In this document: positions 28,755 through 38,119 of the stretch, one piece after another
Position numbering within the stretch: position 1 is the stretch's first letter
How the letters are laid out: each line of letters opens with the position of its first letter
Source of the DNA: Amycolatopsis sp. FDAARGOS 1241
Lineage (GTDB): Bacteria; Actinomycetota; Actinomycetes; Mycobacteriales; Pseudonocardiaceae
Length of the DNA stretch: 64,000 nucleotides
Direction of reading: 5' to 3'
NCBI RefSeq assembly: GCF_016889705.1
Contig: NZ_CP069526.1
Span: 6,882,001 to 6,946,000, forward strand
Notes under the pieces: model-generated
What the model was told of the DNA's origin: nothing
The model's database searches: none
Seen by the model: the letters and a program-made list of their open reading frames with translations, nothing else
Made by a program: the position numbers and the translations under genes

Positions 28755-29381
28755 TCAGGGGAGGATGTAGATCACCGCGAAGAGGCCCACCCACACGATG
28801 TCGACGAAGTGCCAGTAGTACGACACGACGATCGCCGAGGTGGCCTGTGCGGGCGTGAACTTGCTGAGCTTCGTGCGGATCAGCAGGTACACGAACGCGA
28901 CGAGCCCGCCGATCACGTGCAGGCCGTGGAAACCGGTGGCGAGGTAGAACACCGTGCCGAACGGGCCGGACGGGATCGTCAGCCCCTCTTCCACCAGGTT
29001 GTGGTACTCGTTGCCCTGACCGGCGACGAAGATCGCGCCCATGATCAGCGTGACGATGTACCAGCGCCGGAGCCCGTAGACGTCACCGCGCTCGGCCGCG
29101 AACACGCCGAACTGGCACGTCAGCGACGACAGCACGAGGATCACCGTGAACGGGATCGCATACGGGATGTTGAGGTGGAACTCCTCGCCGTGCAGCGGCG
29201 GCGGCCAGGGTGCCCCGGCCGCGTTCTGCGCCTTGACGGTGAAGAACATCGCGAACAGTCCGGCGAAGAACATCAGTTCGCTGGACAGCCACACGACGGT
29301 GCCGACGCTGACCATGTTCGGCCGGTTCAGCGAGTGGACTCGCTGGCTGATGGTGGGAGCTGCCGTTGTCACGGATCGCAT
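28755..29381 (-). CDS. ctaE: Cytochrome c oxidase subunit III CtaE
   Basis: The 208-aa protein has five predicted membrane helices. [20 protein letters not shown], the [16 protein letters not shown] segment and a C-terminal [20 protein letters not shown] are typical of heme-copper oxidase subunit III. ATG 29381 is chosen over the longer frame because AGAGGA precedes it and the length then fits mycobacterial CtaE. First gene of the ctaE-qcrCAB operon. Confidence 0.95.
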   Translation of the reverse strand: MRSVTTAAPTISQRVHSLNRPNMVSVGTVVWLSSELMFFAGLFAMFFTVKAQNAAGAPWPPPLHGEEFHLNIPYAIPFTVILVLSSLTCQFGVFAAERGDVYGLRRWYIVTLIMGAIFVAGQGNEYHNLVEEGLTIPSGPFGTVFYLATGFHGLHVIGGLVAFVYLLIRTKLSKFTPAQATSAIVVSYYWHFVDIVWVGLFAVIYILP

Positions 29382-29476
29382 TATGTCCTCTCGCGCGACC
29401 ACCCCGCCCTTCGGGTCCACGGCGGGTCGTGGGAGCTTCGCATCACACCCGAACCCGGCACAGGCAGGAGCTACTG

Positions 29477-29902
29477 ATGAGTCTGCTCGAGCGGCTGCGT
29501 GACCTGCTGGGAAAGCGCGAAACCGCCGGTCTGACGCCCGACACGCCCGGTTTGGTGATCGTGGCGGAGGCGTTCGACCCGGCCGTGGCGGACTCGGCGG
29601 TGCTCAGGAGTTCACCCCAGTGGGTGGCGAGGGACCCGGCGGTGTTCGTGCACCACCTCAGCCTGCCCGCGGACCGCGTGGCCGAGGCGGCCGCGATCCT
29701 CGCGCAGGACGGCTGGGAACTGCGCGAACAGGGCCCTGACGGCGACTGCGTGCTGGTGCACGCGCTGCGGGTGCAGGTGCTCGACGCCCTGCACTGCGCG
29801 CAGGAGCGATCCCGGATGGCGGGTCTGGCGCAACGCCTCGGCGGCGACGCGCTCGGCTGGGACGCGCGGCAACCGGGTGAGTCGCCCACCGCGCCCGCGT
29901 GA
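29477..29902 (+). CDS. Conserved protein of unknown function next to ctaE
   Basis: A 141-aa soluble protein starting at ATG 29477 with AGGAG upstream. It begins with a basic amphipathic helix ([14 protein letters not shown]) and has no Cys motif or membrane helix. The middle ([25 protein letters not shown]) looks like an alpha/beta fold. It is divergent from ctaE (95 bp) and just upstream of the receiver-like gene. I do not recognise the family. Confidence 0.7.
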   Translation: MSLLERLRDLLGKRETAGLTPDTPGLVIVAEAFDPAVADSAVLRSSPQWVARDPAVFVHHLSLPADRVAEAAAILAQDGWELREQGPDGDCVLVHALRVQVLDALHCAQERSRMAGLAQRLGGDALGWDARQPGESPTAPA

Positions 29903-29964
29903 TTTGCGTAACGGCCGATACGATCGCGTCCAGTTCCACCCGTGACGAGACGGAGGCGTGCTCA

Positions 29965-30375
29965 ATGGGCGAGCAGACGAAGCGGATCCTGGTGTTCAGC
30001 CACAAGGCCGAGGTCCGCGACGCGATCATCAACGCCATCGGCCGGCGGCCCGCCGCCGATCTGGGCCGCGTGGAGTACGTCGAGGCGGCCGGGATCGCCG
30101 ACGTGCTGTCCGAGATGGACGCCGGCACCGTCGACCTCGCGATCCTCGACGGGGAGGCCCAGCCGACCGGCGGCATCGGCCTGACCCGCCAGCTCAAGAA
30201 CGAGATCACCGACTGCCCGCCGATCGTCGTCACGGTGCGGCGCAAGGACGACCGCTGGCTCGCCACGTGGTCGCAGGCCGACGCCGTGCTGGTCCACCCG
30301 CTCGACCCGCTGACCGCCGCGGAAACCGTCGCCGGCGTGCTGCGCGCCGGGCGCGTGCCCGCCGTCAACGGCTGA
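29965..30375 (+). CDS. Atypical response-regulator receiver protein
   Basis: A 136-aa stand-alone receiver fold: [34 protein letters not shown] with the phospho-acceptor candidate D62, and VVTVRRKDD. The usual N-terminal acidic pair is replaced by S-H-K. The conserved K-P near the end is H-P (LVHPLDP). Metal-dependent phosphorylation is therefore doubtful and it may act as a constitutive or ligand-type module. ATG 29965 follows GGAGG. It lies immediately upstream of trpD. Confidence 0.8.
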   Translation: MGEQTKRILVFSHKAEVRDAIINAIGRRPAADLGRVEYVEAAGIADVLSEMDAGTVDLAILDGEAQPTGGIGLTRQLKNEITDCPPIVVTVRRKDDRWLATWSQADAVLVHPLDPLTAAETVAGVLRAGRVPAVNG

Positions 30376-30383
30376 GCCCGGCG

Positions 30384-31433
30384 ATGGGCACCACCCCGGT
30401 CCCCCACACCTGGCCGGCCCTGCTGACGCAGCTGATCGCGCGCGAGGACCTGTCCGCCGACGACACGGCCTGGGCGATGGACCAGATCATGTCCGGGGCG
30501 GCTTCGCAGGCGCAGATCGCCGGGTTCGCCGTCGCGTTGCGCGCGAAGGGCGAGACGCCGGAGGAGATCTCCGGCATGGCCGACGCGATGCTCGCGCACG
30601 CGCGCCGTATCGAGCTGAGGGCGCCCGCCGTCGACATCGTCGGCACAGGCGGCGACCGGTCGAACTCGGTCAACATCTCCACGATGGCGACGATCGTCAC
30701 AGCGGCCGCCGGCGCACCCGTGGCCAAGCACGGCAACCGCAGTGCCTCGTCGAAGGCGGGCGCGGCCGACGTGCTGGAGACGCTCGGCATCGCCATCGAC
30801 CTGCAGCCGGAGACCGTGCACCGCGGGCTCGAGGAGATCGGTATCGGCTTCTGCTTCGCGCCGGCCTTCCACCCCGCGTTCCGCCACACCGGCCCGCCGC
30901 GGCGCGAGCTGGGCGTGCCGACCACGTTCAACCTACTGGGCCCGCTCACCAACCCCGCGCAGCCGCGCAGCGCCCTGATCGGCTGTGCCTACGCGGACAA
31001 GACGCGCGTGCTCGCGGAGGTCTTCGCGCAGCGCGGCATGTCGGTGCTGGTGGCCCGCGGCGACGACGGGCTCGACGAGATCACCACCACCACGACCACC
31101 TCGGTGTGGGTCGTCTCCGGCGGCACCGTCAGTGAGCGCACCTTCGATCCGGCCGCGCTCGGCATCCCGCGCGCCACGGCGGAAGACCTGCGCGGCGGCG
31201 ACGCGACCGCCAACGCCGAAGTCGTGCGCGAACTGGTCAGCGGCAAGACCGGCCCGGTGCGCGACGCCGTGGTCCTCAACGCGGCCGCGGCGCTGGCCGC
31301 GTTCACGGGCTTCTCAGGCTCGCTGGAGGACGACCTCGCCGCCGGCCTCGACCGCGCGAACCGCGCCATCGACACCGGCGCGGCCGCCACCTTGCTGGAC
31401 CGCTGGATCGCCTTCTCCGGCGACGCTCGCTGA
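30384..31433 (+). CDS. trpD: Anthranilate phosphoribosyltransferase TrpD
   Basis: Transfers phosphoribose from PRPP to anthranilate in tryptophan synthesis. The 349-aa protein has [17 protein letters not shown] (PRPP/diphosphate site), [29 protein letters not shown] and [11 protein letters not shown], all family motifs. ATG 30384 is 9 bp behind the receiver gene stop, so they are likely co-transcribed. No other trp genes are in the window. A strong hairpin follows. Confidence 0.96.
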   Translation: MGTTPVPHTWPALLTQLIAREDLSADDTAWAMDQIMSGAASQAQIAGFAVALRAKGETPEEISGMADAMLAHARRIELRAPAVDIVGTGGDRSNSVNISTMATIVTAAAGAPVAKHGNRSASSKAGAADVLETLGIAIDLQPETVHRGLEEIGIGFCFAPAFHPAFRHTGPPRRELGVPTTFNLLGPLTNPAQPRSALIGCAYADKTRVLAEVFAQRGMSVLVARGDDGLDEITTTTTTSVWVVSGGTVSERTFDPAALGIPRATAEDLRGGDATANAEVVRELVSGKTGPVRDAVVLNAAAALAAFTGFSGSLEDDLAAGLDRANRAIDTGAAATLLDRWIAFSGDAR

Positions 31434-31448
31434 TCCACCGGCTCGACC

Positions 31449-31485
31449 GCGAAGGCCGCCTCGGCTCCCCCGAGGCGGCCTTCGC
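31449..31485. terminator. 16-bp hairpin after trpD
   Basis: GCGAAGGCCGCCTCGG (31449-31464) pairs with 31470-31485 around a 5-nt loop, followed by GTTT. It is another member of the GCGAAGG...CCTTCGC family. Confidence 0.85.
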
Positions 31486-31844
31486 CGTTTCCAGGGCTGG
31501 GCCGGGGTCGGTTGTTCCGCCGCTTGACGAACGTTCGGTGCTTCAGGGACCCCACCGGGTCGATGCTGTCCGGGCCTGAGCGACGGAGGTCGCGCCGTTG
31601 GGAGAAGTACGGCGCTGCTCAACGTTTCGGGCCGTGTCGCTTGTGCGATGCGCGGCTGCCCCCAAGCGCAGCGCTTGCCGACCGTCCGTGCTTCCCCGCC
31701 GTGCCCAGCAGCCGCATCGCGGCGGTTCGGGGCTCAGAAGCTCTGAGCGCCGTCCGGTCCGAGCAACCAACCGCGGGCGCGGAGTCAGGCCGGCAGACGG
31801 CCTCCGGGGCGGCTGAAGCGCGCCGAGCGGGCGTCAGCCGCGGT
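31486..31844. other. Gene-free stretch between trpD and the GlxA-like regulator
   Basis: About 360 bases without a convincing frame on either strand; open frames here have no conserved sequence or ribosome binding site. Nothing was recognised. Confidence 0.4.
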
Positions 31845-32807
31845 TCAGGCGCTGCGGAACGCCGCCCGGTAAGCGCTCGGGGTCGTGGCCCGCAGGCGGG
31901 TGAACTGGTGGCGCAGGGCGGCCGCCGAGGCGTAACCGCAGGCGGTCGCGATGTCTTCGACGCTCAGGTGCCCCTCTTCGAGCAGGGCTTGGGCGCGGTC
32001 GAGGCGGCGTTCGGTGAGCCAGCGGTGCGGGGTGGTGCCCGTGGCGGCCGCGAAGCGGCGCAGGAACGTGCGCTCCCCCAGGCCGCTGCGGCGGGCCAGT
32101 TCGGCGACCGTGAACGGCCGGTCCAGCCGCCGCTCCACCCATTCCAGCGACTCGGCGACCACGGTGTCGTCAGGGGCCGCCGTGGTGGGGACGGGTGCTT
32201 CGACGAACTGGGCCTGGCCACCGGCGCGGTGCGGAGCCGCGACCATGCGCCGCGCGAGGGCGGTGGCGGCCGCGACACCGCGCAGGCGCCGGACGAGGTG
32301 CAGGCACAGGTCCACGGCCGCGACTGTGCCGGCGCTGGTCGACACACCGTCGTCGTCGGCGTACAGCGCCTGCGGATCGACGACCGCGCGCGGGAAGAGC
32401 CGGCGGAACTCCTGCTCGTAGACCCAGTGGACGGTGCAGCGCCGCCCGTCGAGCAGGCCCGCGTAGCCGAGCGAGAACACCCCGGCGCAGAAACCGGCGA
32501 CCCACGCCCGGCGTCCCCGCGCGTCGCGCAGCACGTCGAGCACCGGTTCCGGCGGTGCGACGGTGCGTGGTTCGCACGTCGGCACGATCAGCAGGTCCGC
32601 CGACGCCGCGAAATCCAGACCGGCCAGCCCACGGAGCCCGAAGCCGGACCAGGTGTCCACCTCGAACCCGGCGGGCGAGCACACGGCGAACTCCCAGCCC
32701 GCGATGCCGTCGGCGCTGCGGTCGGTGCCGAACACCTCGCACGCGACGCCCAGCTCGAACGGCGAAACCCGGTCCGCAAGCACCACCGCAACCCGTTTCA
32801 CGTCCAT
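31845..32807 (-). CDS. GlxA-type AraC family regulator (DJ-1/PfpI domain plus HTH)
   Basis: The 320-aa protein has a DJ-1/PfpI-like (class I amidotransferase-like) domain (about residues 1-180, with GFCAGVFSLGYAGLLDGRRC and a nucleophile-elbow Cys). A C-terminal AraC helix-turn-helix (about 215-318) carries FTVAELARRSGLGERTFLRR and IATACGYASAAALRHQF. It probably regulates the divergent DMT transporter 83 bp away. The effector is unknown. Confidence 0.9.
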   Translation of the reverse strand: MDVKRVAVVLADRVSPFELGVACEVFGTDRSADGIAGWEFAVCSPAGFEVDTWSGFGLRGLAGLDFAASADLLIVPTCEPRTVAPPEPVLDVLRDARGRRAWVAGFCAGVFSLGYAGLLDGRRCTVHWVYEQEFRRLFPRAVVDPQALYADDDGVSTSAGTVAAVDLCLHLVRRLRGVAAATALARRMVAAPHRAGGQAQFVEAPVPTTAAPDDTVVAESLEWVERRLDRPFTVAELARRSGLGERTFLRRFAAATGTTPHRWLTERRLDRAQALLEEGHLSVEDIATACGYASAAALRHQFTRLRATTPSAYRAAFRSA

Positions 32808-32890
32808 GCGGGACAGGGTGTCACAAGTTTTGCGGTCGTTGTCATCTCTGACACTGGTCGAAGATCGCCTGAGAGCCGAACCTTAACCGC

Positions 32891-33838
32891 ATGACGAACC
32901 CCGAAACCCGTCCGCTCCTGCAGTGGTCGGCCGCGATGGCCCTCTCGGGCACGATCGGCGCGGTCGTGCTGTCCAGCGGTGCCGCCGCCCCCGCCGTCGC
33001 CTTCGCGCGCTGCCTGGTCGGCGGGCTCCTGCTCGTGCTGTGGTGCCTCGCCCGCGGCTACTTCCGCACGTGGCGCCCGACGCGGCGCGACCTGCTGCTG
33101 GCCGCGCTCGGTGGCGCGCTGCTGGTGGCCAACTGGGTGCTGCTGTTCACGTCGTATTCGCTGTCGTCGATCGGCGTGAGCACTGTGGTGTACCACACGC
33201 AGCCACTCATCCTGGTCGGGCTGGCGGCGGCGTTCCTGGGCGAGAAAATCGCGAAGTCGCACCTCGCACGCGCGGGGGTCGCGTTCGCCGGCGTGGTGGT
33301 GATCTCGCTCTCGGCACACGGGGACGACGGGCAGCCCGTGCGCCTGACGGGGATCGCACTGGCGCTGGGCGCGGCCGTGCTCTACGCCGGCACGTCGTTC
33401 GTGGCGAAGCAGTTGACGCACGTCCGCCCGCACGTCCTGGCCGCGGTGCAACTCGTGGTGGGGACCGTGCTGCTGGCTCCGGCGCTGGCCGTCACGCCGC
33501 TACCGCGCTCGGTTCCGGGGCTGTTGTGGCTGGTGCTGCTGGGCACCGTGCACACGGCGGTGATGTACGTGCTGATGTACGCGAGCATCGGCAAGCTGCC
33601 CACCACGACGGTGGCGCTGCTGTCCTACCTGTACCCGGTGGTCGCGGTGGTGGTGGACGTGCTGGCGTTCGGCCACCGGCTCACGTGGCCGGAGGGCCTG
33701 GGAATGCTGGCGGTTCTGGCCGCCGCGCTGGCACCCCAGCGCGGCGGCCGGCCCGCGGCGCGAACGCCACGGGCCGGGGACGTCACTCGTGGTTCGGGCC
33801 CGTGTGGTACTCGAACACCAGCCCGCCGATCGCGATGA
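32891..33838 (+). CDS. DMT superfamily transporter (EamA domains)
   Basis: The 315-aa protein has about ten hydrophobic helices in two EamA halves. The junctions GVSTVVYHTQPLILVGLAAAF and TTTVALLSYLYPVVAVVVD are characteristic. Probable metabolite or amino-acid exporter in the inner membrane. Divergent from the GlxA-like regulator. The last 19 or so codons overlap the 3' end of ctaF on the other strand by 56 nt and look non-conserved (R/G/P/T-rich), as if the frame ran on past an older stop. Confidence 0.88.
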   Translation: MTNPETRPLLQWSAAMALSGTIGAVVLSSGAAAPAVAFARCLVGGLLLVLWCLARGYFRTWRPTRRDLLLAALGGALLVANWVLLFTSYSLSSIGVSTVVYHTQPLILVGLAAAFLGEKIAKSHLARAGVAFAGVVVISLSAHGDDGQPVRLTGIALALGAAVLYAGTSFVAKQLTHVRPHVLAAVQLVVGTVLLAPALAVTPLPRSVPGLLWLVLLGTVHTAVMYVLMYASIGKLPTTTVALLSYLYPVVAVVVDVLAFGHRLTWPEGLGMLAVLAAALAPQRGGRPAARTPRAGDVTRGSGPCGTRTPARRSR

Positions 33839-34205
33839 GCAGCGCGACGAGCGCGATGACCAGCAGCCAGATGTGGAAGAACGCGAGAGCGAGACCGCCC
33901 AGGGCGGCCGCGGCCGCCATGGCGATCGGCCAGTAGCTGCCCGGGCTGAAGAAGCCCAGCTCGCCGGCGCCGTCGCTGATCTCGGCGTCTTCGCGGTCCT
34001 CGGGGCGCGGTTCGATCCGGCGGGACACGAACTGCATGTAGCTGCCCGCGAGGAACGCGAGGCCGCCGGTCAGGAACAGCGCGACGATGCCGACGGGCTC
34101 GGCCTTCTGGTCAGTCGCGTAGAGGGCGGTCATGACCCAGTAGATGACGGCCATGACGACGGCGAACGCCGCCACCATGTAGAAAATCCGGGCTTCGACC
34201 TTCAT
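33783..34205 (-). CDS. ctaF: Cytochrome c oxidase subunit IV CtaF
   Basis: The 140-aa actinobacterial oxidase subunit has four membrane helices: IFYMVAAFAVVMAVIYWVM, IVALFLTGGLAFLAGSYM, then two in the C-terminal half. Motifs RRIEPRPEDREDAEISDGAGELGFFSPGSYWP match CtaF. It follows ctaC by 38 bp, in a ctaC-ctaF operon. Confidence 0.93.
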   Translation of the reverse strand: MKVEARIFYMVAAFAVVMAVIYWVMTALYATDQKAEPVGIVALFLTGGLAFLAGSYMQFVSRRIEPRPEDREDAEISDGAGELGFFSPGSYWPIAMAAAAALGGLALAFFHIWLLVIALVALLIAIGGLVFEYHTGPNHE

Positions 34206-34243
34206 GGGACTTTTTCCCTACTCCTCTGGTTCGCCGGAACCGG

Positions 34244-35209
34244 TCAGTTGGACGCGGTACGCGCGGTGCGGTCGGTGTTGAACGGCGCCGTGGTCACCGC
34301 GTGCGGGGTGCACAGCACGCCGCAGTTCATCGCCGACAGCGCCTCGGACGCCGTGTTCGGCTGGCCCGTCTTCGGGTTGATCTCCGTGCGCAGCTTGATG
34401 TACTGGTCGTACTTGTCCGGCGACAGCGCGCGGACCTCGAAGTTCATCACCGAGTGGTACGTGCCGCACAGCTCCGCGCACCGGCCGACGAAGGAGCCTT
34501 CGCGGTCGATCGAGTTCTGGAAAGAGCTGTCCTGGTTGTTCTTCTCCGGGTCCGGCATCACGTCGCGCTTGAAGTGGAACTCCGGGACCCAGAACGAGTG
34601 GATGACGTCGGTCGACCGCAGGCGGTACTCGATCGTCTTGTTCGTCGGGAGCACGAGCAGCGGGATCTCACCGGAGGAGCCGACAGTGCTCACCTGGGTA
34701 CCGTCGGGGCGCTTCGCGTTCGCGTCGTCGTACTTGAACTCCCAGTTCCACTGGAACGCGACCACGTCGACGGTCACGTCGGGGTCGGGCTTCTTCTCGA
34801 GGACGTCGTTCTCGGTCGTCGCCGTGAAGAAGAACAGGACGCAGACCATGATCGTCGGGACGACGACCGTGAAGATCTCCAGCGGGATGTTGTACTGGAA
34901 CTGCCGCGGGAGGTCCTCGGGACCCTCGACCGCGGCGTTCTTCTTCTTGCGGTGGAACGTCGCGGTCCAGAAGATCAGGGCCCAGACGATGACACCGACG
35001 ACGAGCGCAGCGATGACCGTCCACGTCCAGAGGTTGCGCATCTCATCGGCCTGCGGGGTGACCCCGACCGGCCAGCCGAAGCGGAGGATCTCGTCCCCGG
35101 AGCACCCCGTCGCGGTCAGCGCTACCAGCACGGCCAGCACGGCAACGCGGCTGACCCGCTTACCCCCGTGGGTGCGCGCTGGTTTTTCCACTGCACCTCG
35201 CCCTTTCAC
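34244..35209 (-). CDS. ctaC: Cytochrome c oxidase subunit II CtaC
   Basis: The 321-aa lipoprotein has lipobox L-T-A-T-G-C36, two membrane helices and a C-terminal cupredoxin domain. The CuA ligands are in C244-A-E-L-C248-x3-H252 with M255; an upstream His is in VIHSFWVPEF. It accepts electrons from QcrC. GTG 35209 is favoured by GGAGG 6 nt upstream; GTG 35191 is also possible. The last 30 residues include an unusual N-C-G-V-L-C pair. Divergent from asnB. Confidence 0.95.
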   Translation of the reverse strand: MKGRGAVEKPARTHGGKRVSRVAVLAVLVALTATGCSGDEILRFGWPVGVTPQADEMRNLWTWTVIAALVVGVIVWALIFWTATFHRKKKNAAVEGPEDLPRQFQYNIPLEIFTVVVPTIMVCVLFFFTATTENDVLEKKPDPDVTVDVVAFQWNWEFKYDDANAKRPDGTQVSTVGSSGEIPLLVLPTNKTIEYRLRSTDVIHSFWVPEFHFKRDVMPDPEKNNQDSSFQNSIDREGSFVGRCAELCGTYHSVMNFEVRALSPDKYDQYIKLRTEINPKTGQPNTASEALSAMNCGVLCTPHAVTTAPFNTDRTARTASN

Positions 35210-35386
35210 CCAGAGCCTCCTCGACCGATCTTCGTGACAGGCGGAGCCTAGCCGAGTTCACGGTTCCCGCTGTCCAAGGGGTAACCACAACGCGCGCCCG
35301 TCCACCCGATGCGGCCCGCGGTGCACGGTTCGCGGCATACTGGGCCCTTCCCCGGACCGGCCCGACCAAAAGGTGTGTGAGTACAC

Positions 35387-37321
35387 GTGTGCGGCCTGCT
35401 TGGACTGATCTGCGGCACCGAGACCGACGCGGCGAGCGCTCGTGCCGCCGTGGGCACGGCGATGCGCTGCCAGCGCCACCGCGGCCCCGACGAGCAGGAC
35501 ACCTGGGCCGACGCCGAGGTCGTCTACGGCTTCAACCGGCTCGCGTTCATCGACGTCGACCACGCGCACCAGCCGCTGGTCTGGGGCCCGCCGGAGGCGC
35601 CCGGCCGCTACACGCTGAACTTCAACGGGGAGATCTACAACTACCGCGAGCTGCGCGACGAGCTCGCTGAAAAGTTCGGGGCGAAGTTCGAGACCGAGGG
35701 CGACGGCGAGGCCATCGTCGCGGCGTACCACTACCTCGGCGACGACGCGGTGAAGAAGCTGCGCGGCATGTTCGCCTTCATGATCTGGGACTCGGTCGAC
35801 AAGGTCGTGTTCGGCGCGCGGGACCCGTTCGGCATCAAGCCGCTCTACTACGCCGCCGGCCCGAAGGGCGTCGCGTTCTCCAGTGAGAAGAAGAGCCTGC
35901 TGGAGCTGGCCGAAACGCTCGGCGTGCCCCTAGAGCTGGACCGCACGGCGCTGCAGCACTACCTCGTCCTGCAGTACGTGCCGGAACCGGAGTCGCTGCA
36001 CACGGCGGTGCGCCGCGTCGAGTCGGGCACGTCCTTCCGCGTCGTCCCGGGCGGTGCCGTCGAGTTCACCCGCTACTTCCACCCGCAGTTCGCGACGAAG
36101 CCGGTGAACGGCGCCGCGGAGGCCGAAGAGCTCTACCAGCGGATCGCCGATGTGATGCGCGACTCGGTGGGCAAGCACATGATCTCGGACCCGGACGTGA
36201 CCGTCGGCGCGTTCCTGTCCGGCGGCATCGACTCCACCGCCACGGCGACGCTGGCCAAGGAGCACAACCCGAACCTCATCGCGTTCACCACGGGGTTCGA
36301 GCGCGAGGGTTACTCCGAAGTGGACGTCGCCGCCGAGTCGGCCGCCGCGATCGGTGTGAGGCACGTCATCCGCACGGTGTCGGCCGACGAGATGATGGAG
36401 GCGCTGCCGCTCATCGTCTGGTACCTCGACGACCCGGTGGCCGACCCCGCGCTGGTGCCGCTGTGGTTCATCGCACGCGAGGCCCGCAAGCACGTGAAGG
36501 CCGTGCTCTCCGGTGAGGGCGCCGATGAGCTGTTCGGCGGTTACACGATCTACAACGAGCCGATCTCACTGGCGCCGTTCGAAAAGGTGCCCGGGGGTGT
36601 GCGCAAGCTCATCGGCAAGGTCTCGACGAAGATTCCCGAAGGCACGCGCGGCAAAGATCTGCTCCGCCGTGGCGCGCTGCCGCTGGAGGACCGCTACTAC
36701 GGCAACGCCCGCAACTTCCGCGACGAGCAGCTGCGCGCCGTTCTGCGGACCTACACCGAAGGCGTGGGCTTCAAGGACGTCACGGCGCCCTGGTACGACC
36801 TCTCCCGCGGCTGGGACCCGGTGGCGCGCATGCAGCACGTCGACCTGTTCACCTGGCTGCGCGGCGACATCCTCGTCAAGGCCGACAAGGTGACGATGGC
36901 CAATTCGCTCGAGCTGCGCGTGCCATTCCTCGACGCCGAGGTGTTCAAGGTCGCCGCGAGCATCCCGCTGGACCAGAAGCTCGCGCACGGCACCACGAAG
37001 TACGCGCTGCGCCAGGCGCTCGCGAAGATCATCCCCGCGCACGTGCTCAACCGGCGCAAGCTCGGGTTCCCGGTGCCCATCCGCCTGTGGCTGCGCAACG
37101 AGATGTACGACTGGGCGCGCGGCATCATCACCGACTCGAAGACCGACGAGCTGCTCGACAAGCCCGCGGTGCTGCGCCTGCTGGACGAGCACAAGGCGGG
37201 CCAGCTGGACCGCAGCCGGCAGATCTGGGCGCTGCTGGTGTTCATGCTGTGGCACGGCATCTTCGTCGAGCACCGCATCAAGCCGGAGATCCCGGAGCCG
37301 GTGTATCCCGTCAAGCTCTGA
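35387..37321 (+). CDS. asnB: Asparagine synthetase (glutamine-hydrolysing) AsnB
   Basis: The 644-aa protein has an N-terminal Ntn glutaminase domain with nucleophile Cys2 (M-C-G-L), RHRGPDEQ, NFNGEIYNYRELR, then the synthetase domain with the PP-loop SGGIDS (about residue 277) and GEGADELFGGY. In mycolata the family position next to ctaC is conserved, and the family amidates either aspartate or cell-wall diaminopimelate (LtsA); which one applies here cannot be told. GTG 35387 lacks a strong Shine-Dalgarno; a CATACT hexamer at 35336 is a possible -10 box. Confidence 0.94.
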   Translation: MCGLLGLICGTETDAASARAAVGTAMRCQRHRGPDEQDTWADAEVVYGFNRLAFIDVDHAHQPLVWGPPEAPGRYTLNFNGEIYNYRELRDELAEKFGAKFETEGDGEAIVAAYHYLGDDAVKKLRGMFAFMIWDSVDKVVFGARDPFGIKPLYYAAGPKGVAFSSEKKSLLELAETLGVPLELDRTALQHYLVLQYVPEPESLHTAVRRVESGTSFRVVPGGAVEFTRYFHPQFATKPVNGAAEAEELYQRIADVMRDSVGKHMISDPDVTVGAFLSGGIDSTATATLAKEHNPNLIAFTTGFEREGYSEVDVAAESAAAIGVRHVIRTVSADEMMEALPLIVWYLDDPVADPALVPLWFIAREARKHVKAVLSGEGADELFGGYTIYNEPISLAPFEKVPGGVRKLIGKVSTKIPEGTRGKDLLRRGALPLEDRYYGNARNFRDEQLRAVLRTYTEGVGFKDVTAPWYDLSRGWDPVARMQHVDLFTWLRGDILVKADKVTMANSLELRVPFLDAEVFKVAASIPLDQKLAHGTTKYALRQALAKIIPAHVLNRRKLGFPVPIRLWLRNEMYDWARGIITDSKTDELLDKPAVLRLLDEHKAGQLDRSRQIWALLVFMLWHGIFVEHRIKPEIPEPVYPVKL

Positions 37322-37364
37322 TCCGCGCCCTGGCGGCCGGGTGGCGCCGCGGGCAGGATGACGC

Positions 37365-38039
37365 ATGACCCGTGATTTCGTCCTCGTCCACGGCACCACG
37401 CAGACCCCGGCCGGCTTCGACCGGCTGATGGCCGAACTCACGGTGTGCGGCCACCGCGGCGTCGCGGTCGACCTGCTCGCCGACGGCCCCGACCACGACG
37501 TGGCCGGGTTCGCGAAGGTGGTCCGGCGGCAGACCGGCGCAGCCCGGCCGGTGGTCGTCGCGCATTCCGGCAGCGGGGTGCTCCTGCCCGCCATCGGCGC
37601 GGCGCTGGGTGCGGCGCACCTGGTGTGGCTCGCCGCGTACATCCCCGCCTTCGGCACCGGCCGGAGCCTGCGGGACGAAGCCGCGGCCGATGTCGAGGCG
37701 CTGTTCCACCCCGAGTGGCCCGGCGTGGACCCGACCGCCGACCTCGCCGCGGCGGACCACTTCCTGTTCCACGACTGCGCCCCCGAGGTGCGGTCCTGGG
37801 CGCACGGCACGCTGCGGTTGTTCCACCCTGCCGTGCTGCCGGCGCACGCCGCGGGCGAGCGGCCGGACATCCCGTCGACGGTGATCGTGCCGGCGGCGGA
37901 CCGGACAATGCGGAGCTCGTGGATGTGCGCGGCGGCGCAGGAGCGGCTGGGTGTCGAAGCTCACGAAGTGCCCGGCGGACACTGCCCGCACGTGTCGCAC
38001 CCGGAAGCGGTCGCGGCGGTGCTGCGAAGGCTCGCCTAG
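37365..38039 (+). CDS. Alpha/beta hydrolase
   Basis: A 224-aa single-domain hydrolase: FVLVHGTTQTPAGF (oxyanion region), nucleophile Ser in A-H-S-G-S-G, and catalytic His in GGHCPHVSHPEAV near the C-terminus. It resembles the small esterase/salicylate-esterase-like branch. ATG 37365 has AGGA upstream. It is 43 bp behind asnB on the same strand. Substrate unknown. Confidence 0.88.
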   Translation: MTRDFVLVHGTTQTPAGFDRLMAELTVCGHRGVAVDLLADGPDHDVAGFAKVVRRQTGAARPVVVAHSGSGVLLPAIGAALGAAHLVWLAAYIPAFGTGRSLRDEAAADVEALFHPEWPGVDPTADLAAADHFLFHDCAPEVRSWAHGTLRLFHPAVLPAHAAGERPDIPSTVIVPAADRTMRSSWMCAAAQERLGVEAHEVPGGHCPHVSHPEAVAAVLRRLA

Positions 38040-38061
38040 CACGGGCCGTCCCGTCGGAGCC

Positions 38062-38112
38062 GTACGCGCGAAGAGAGCCGCCCCGGTGCGGAGCGGCTCT
38101 CTTCGCGCGTAC
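38062..38112. terminator. 20-bp perfect bidirectional hairpin
   Basis: Arms 38062-38081 and 38093-38112 are perfectly complementary over 20 bp with an 11-nt loop. It separates the convergent hydrolase (+) and kinase (-) genes. Confidence 0.88.
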
Positions 38113-38119
38113 AGGTGCG

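Noticed and set aside
31486..31844. Small frames in the gap after trpD
   Set aside because: No ribosome binding site, no conserved-looking sequence, and atypical codon composition; treated as non-coding.
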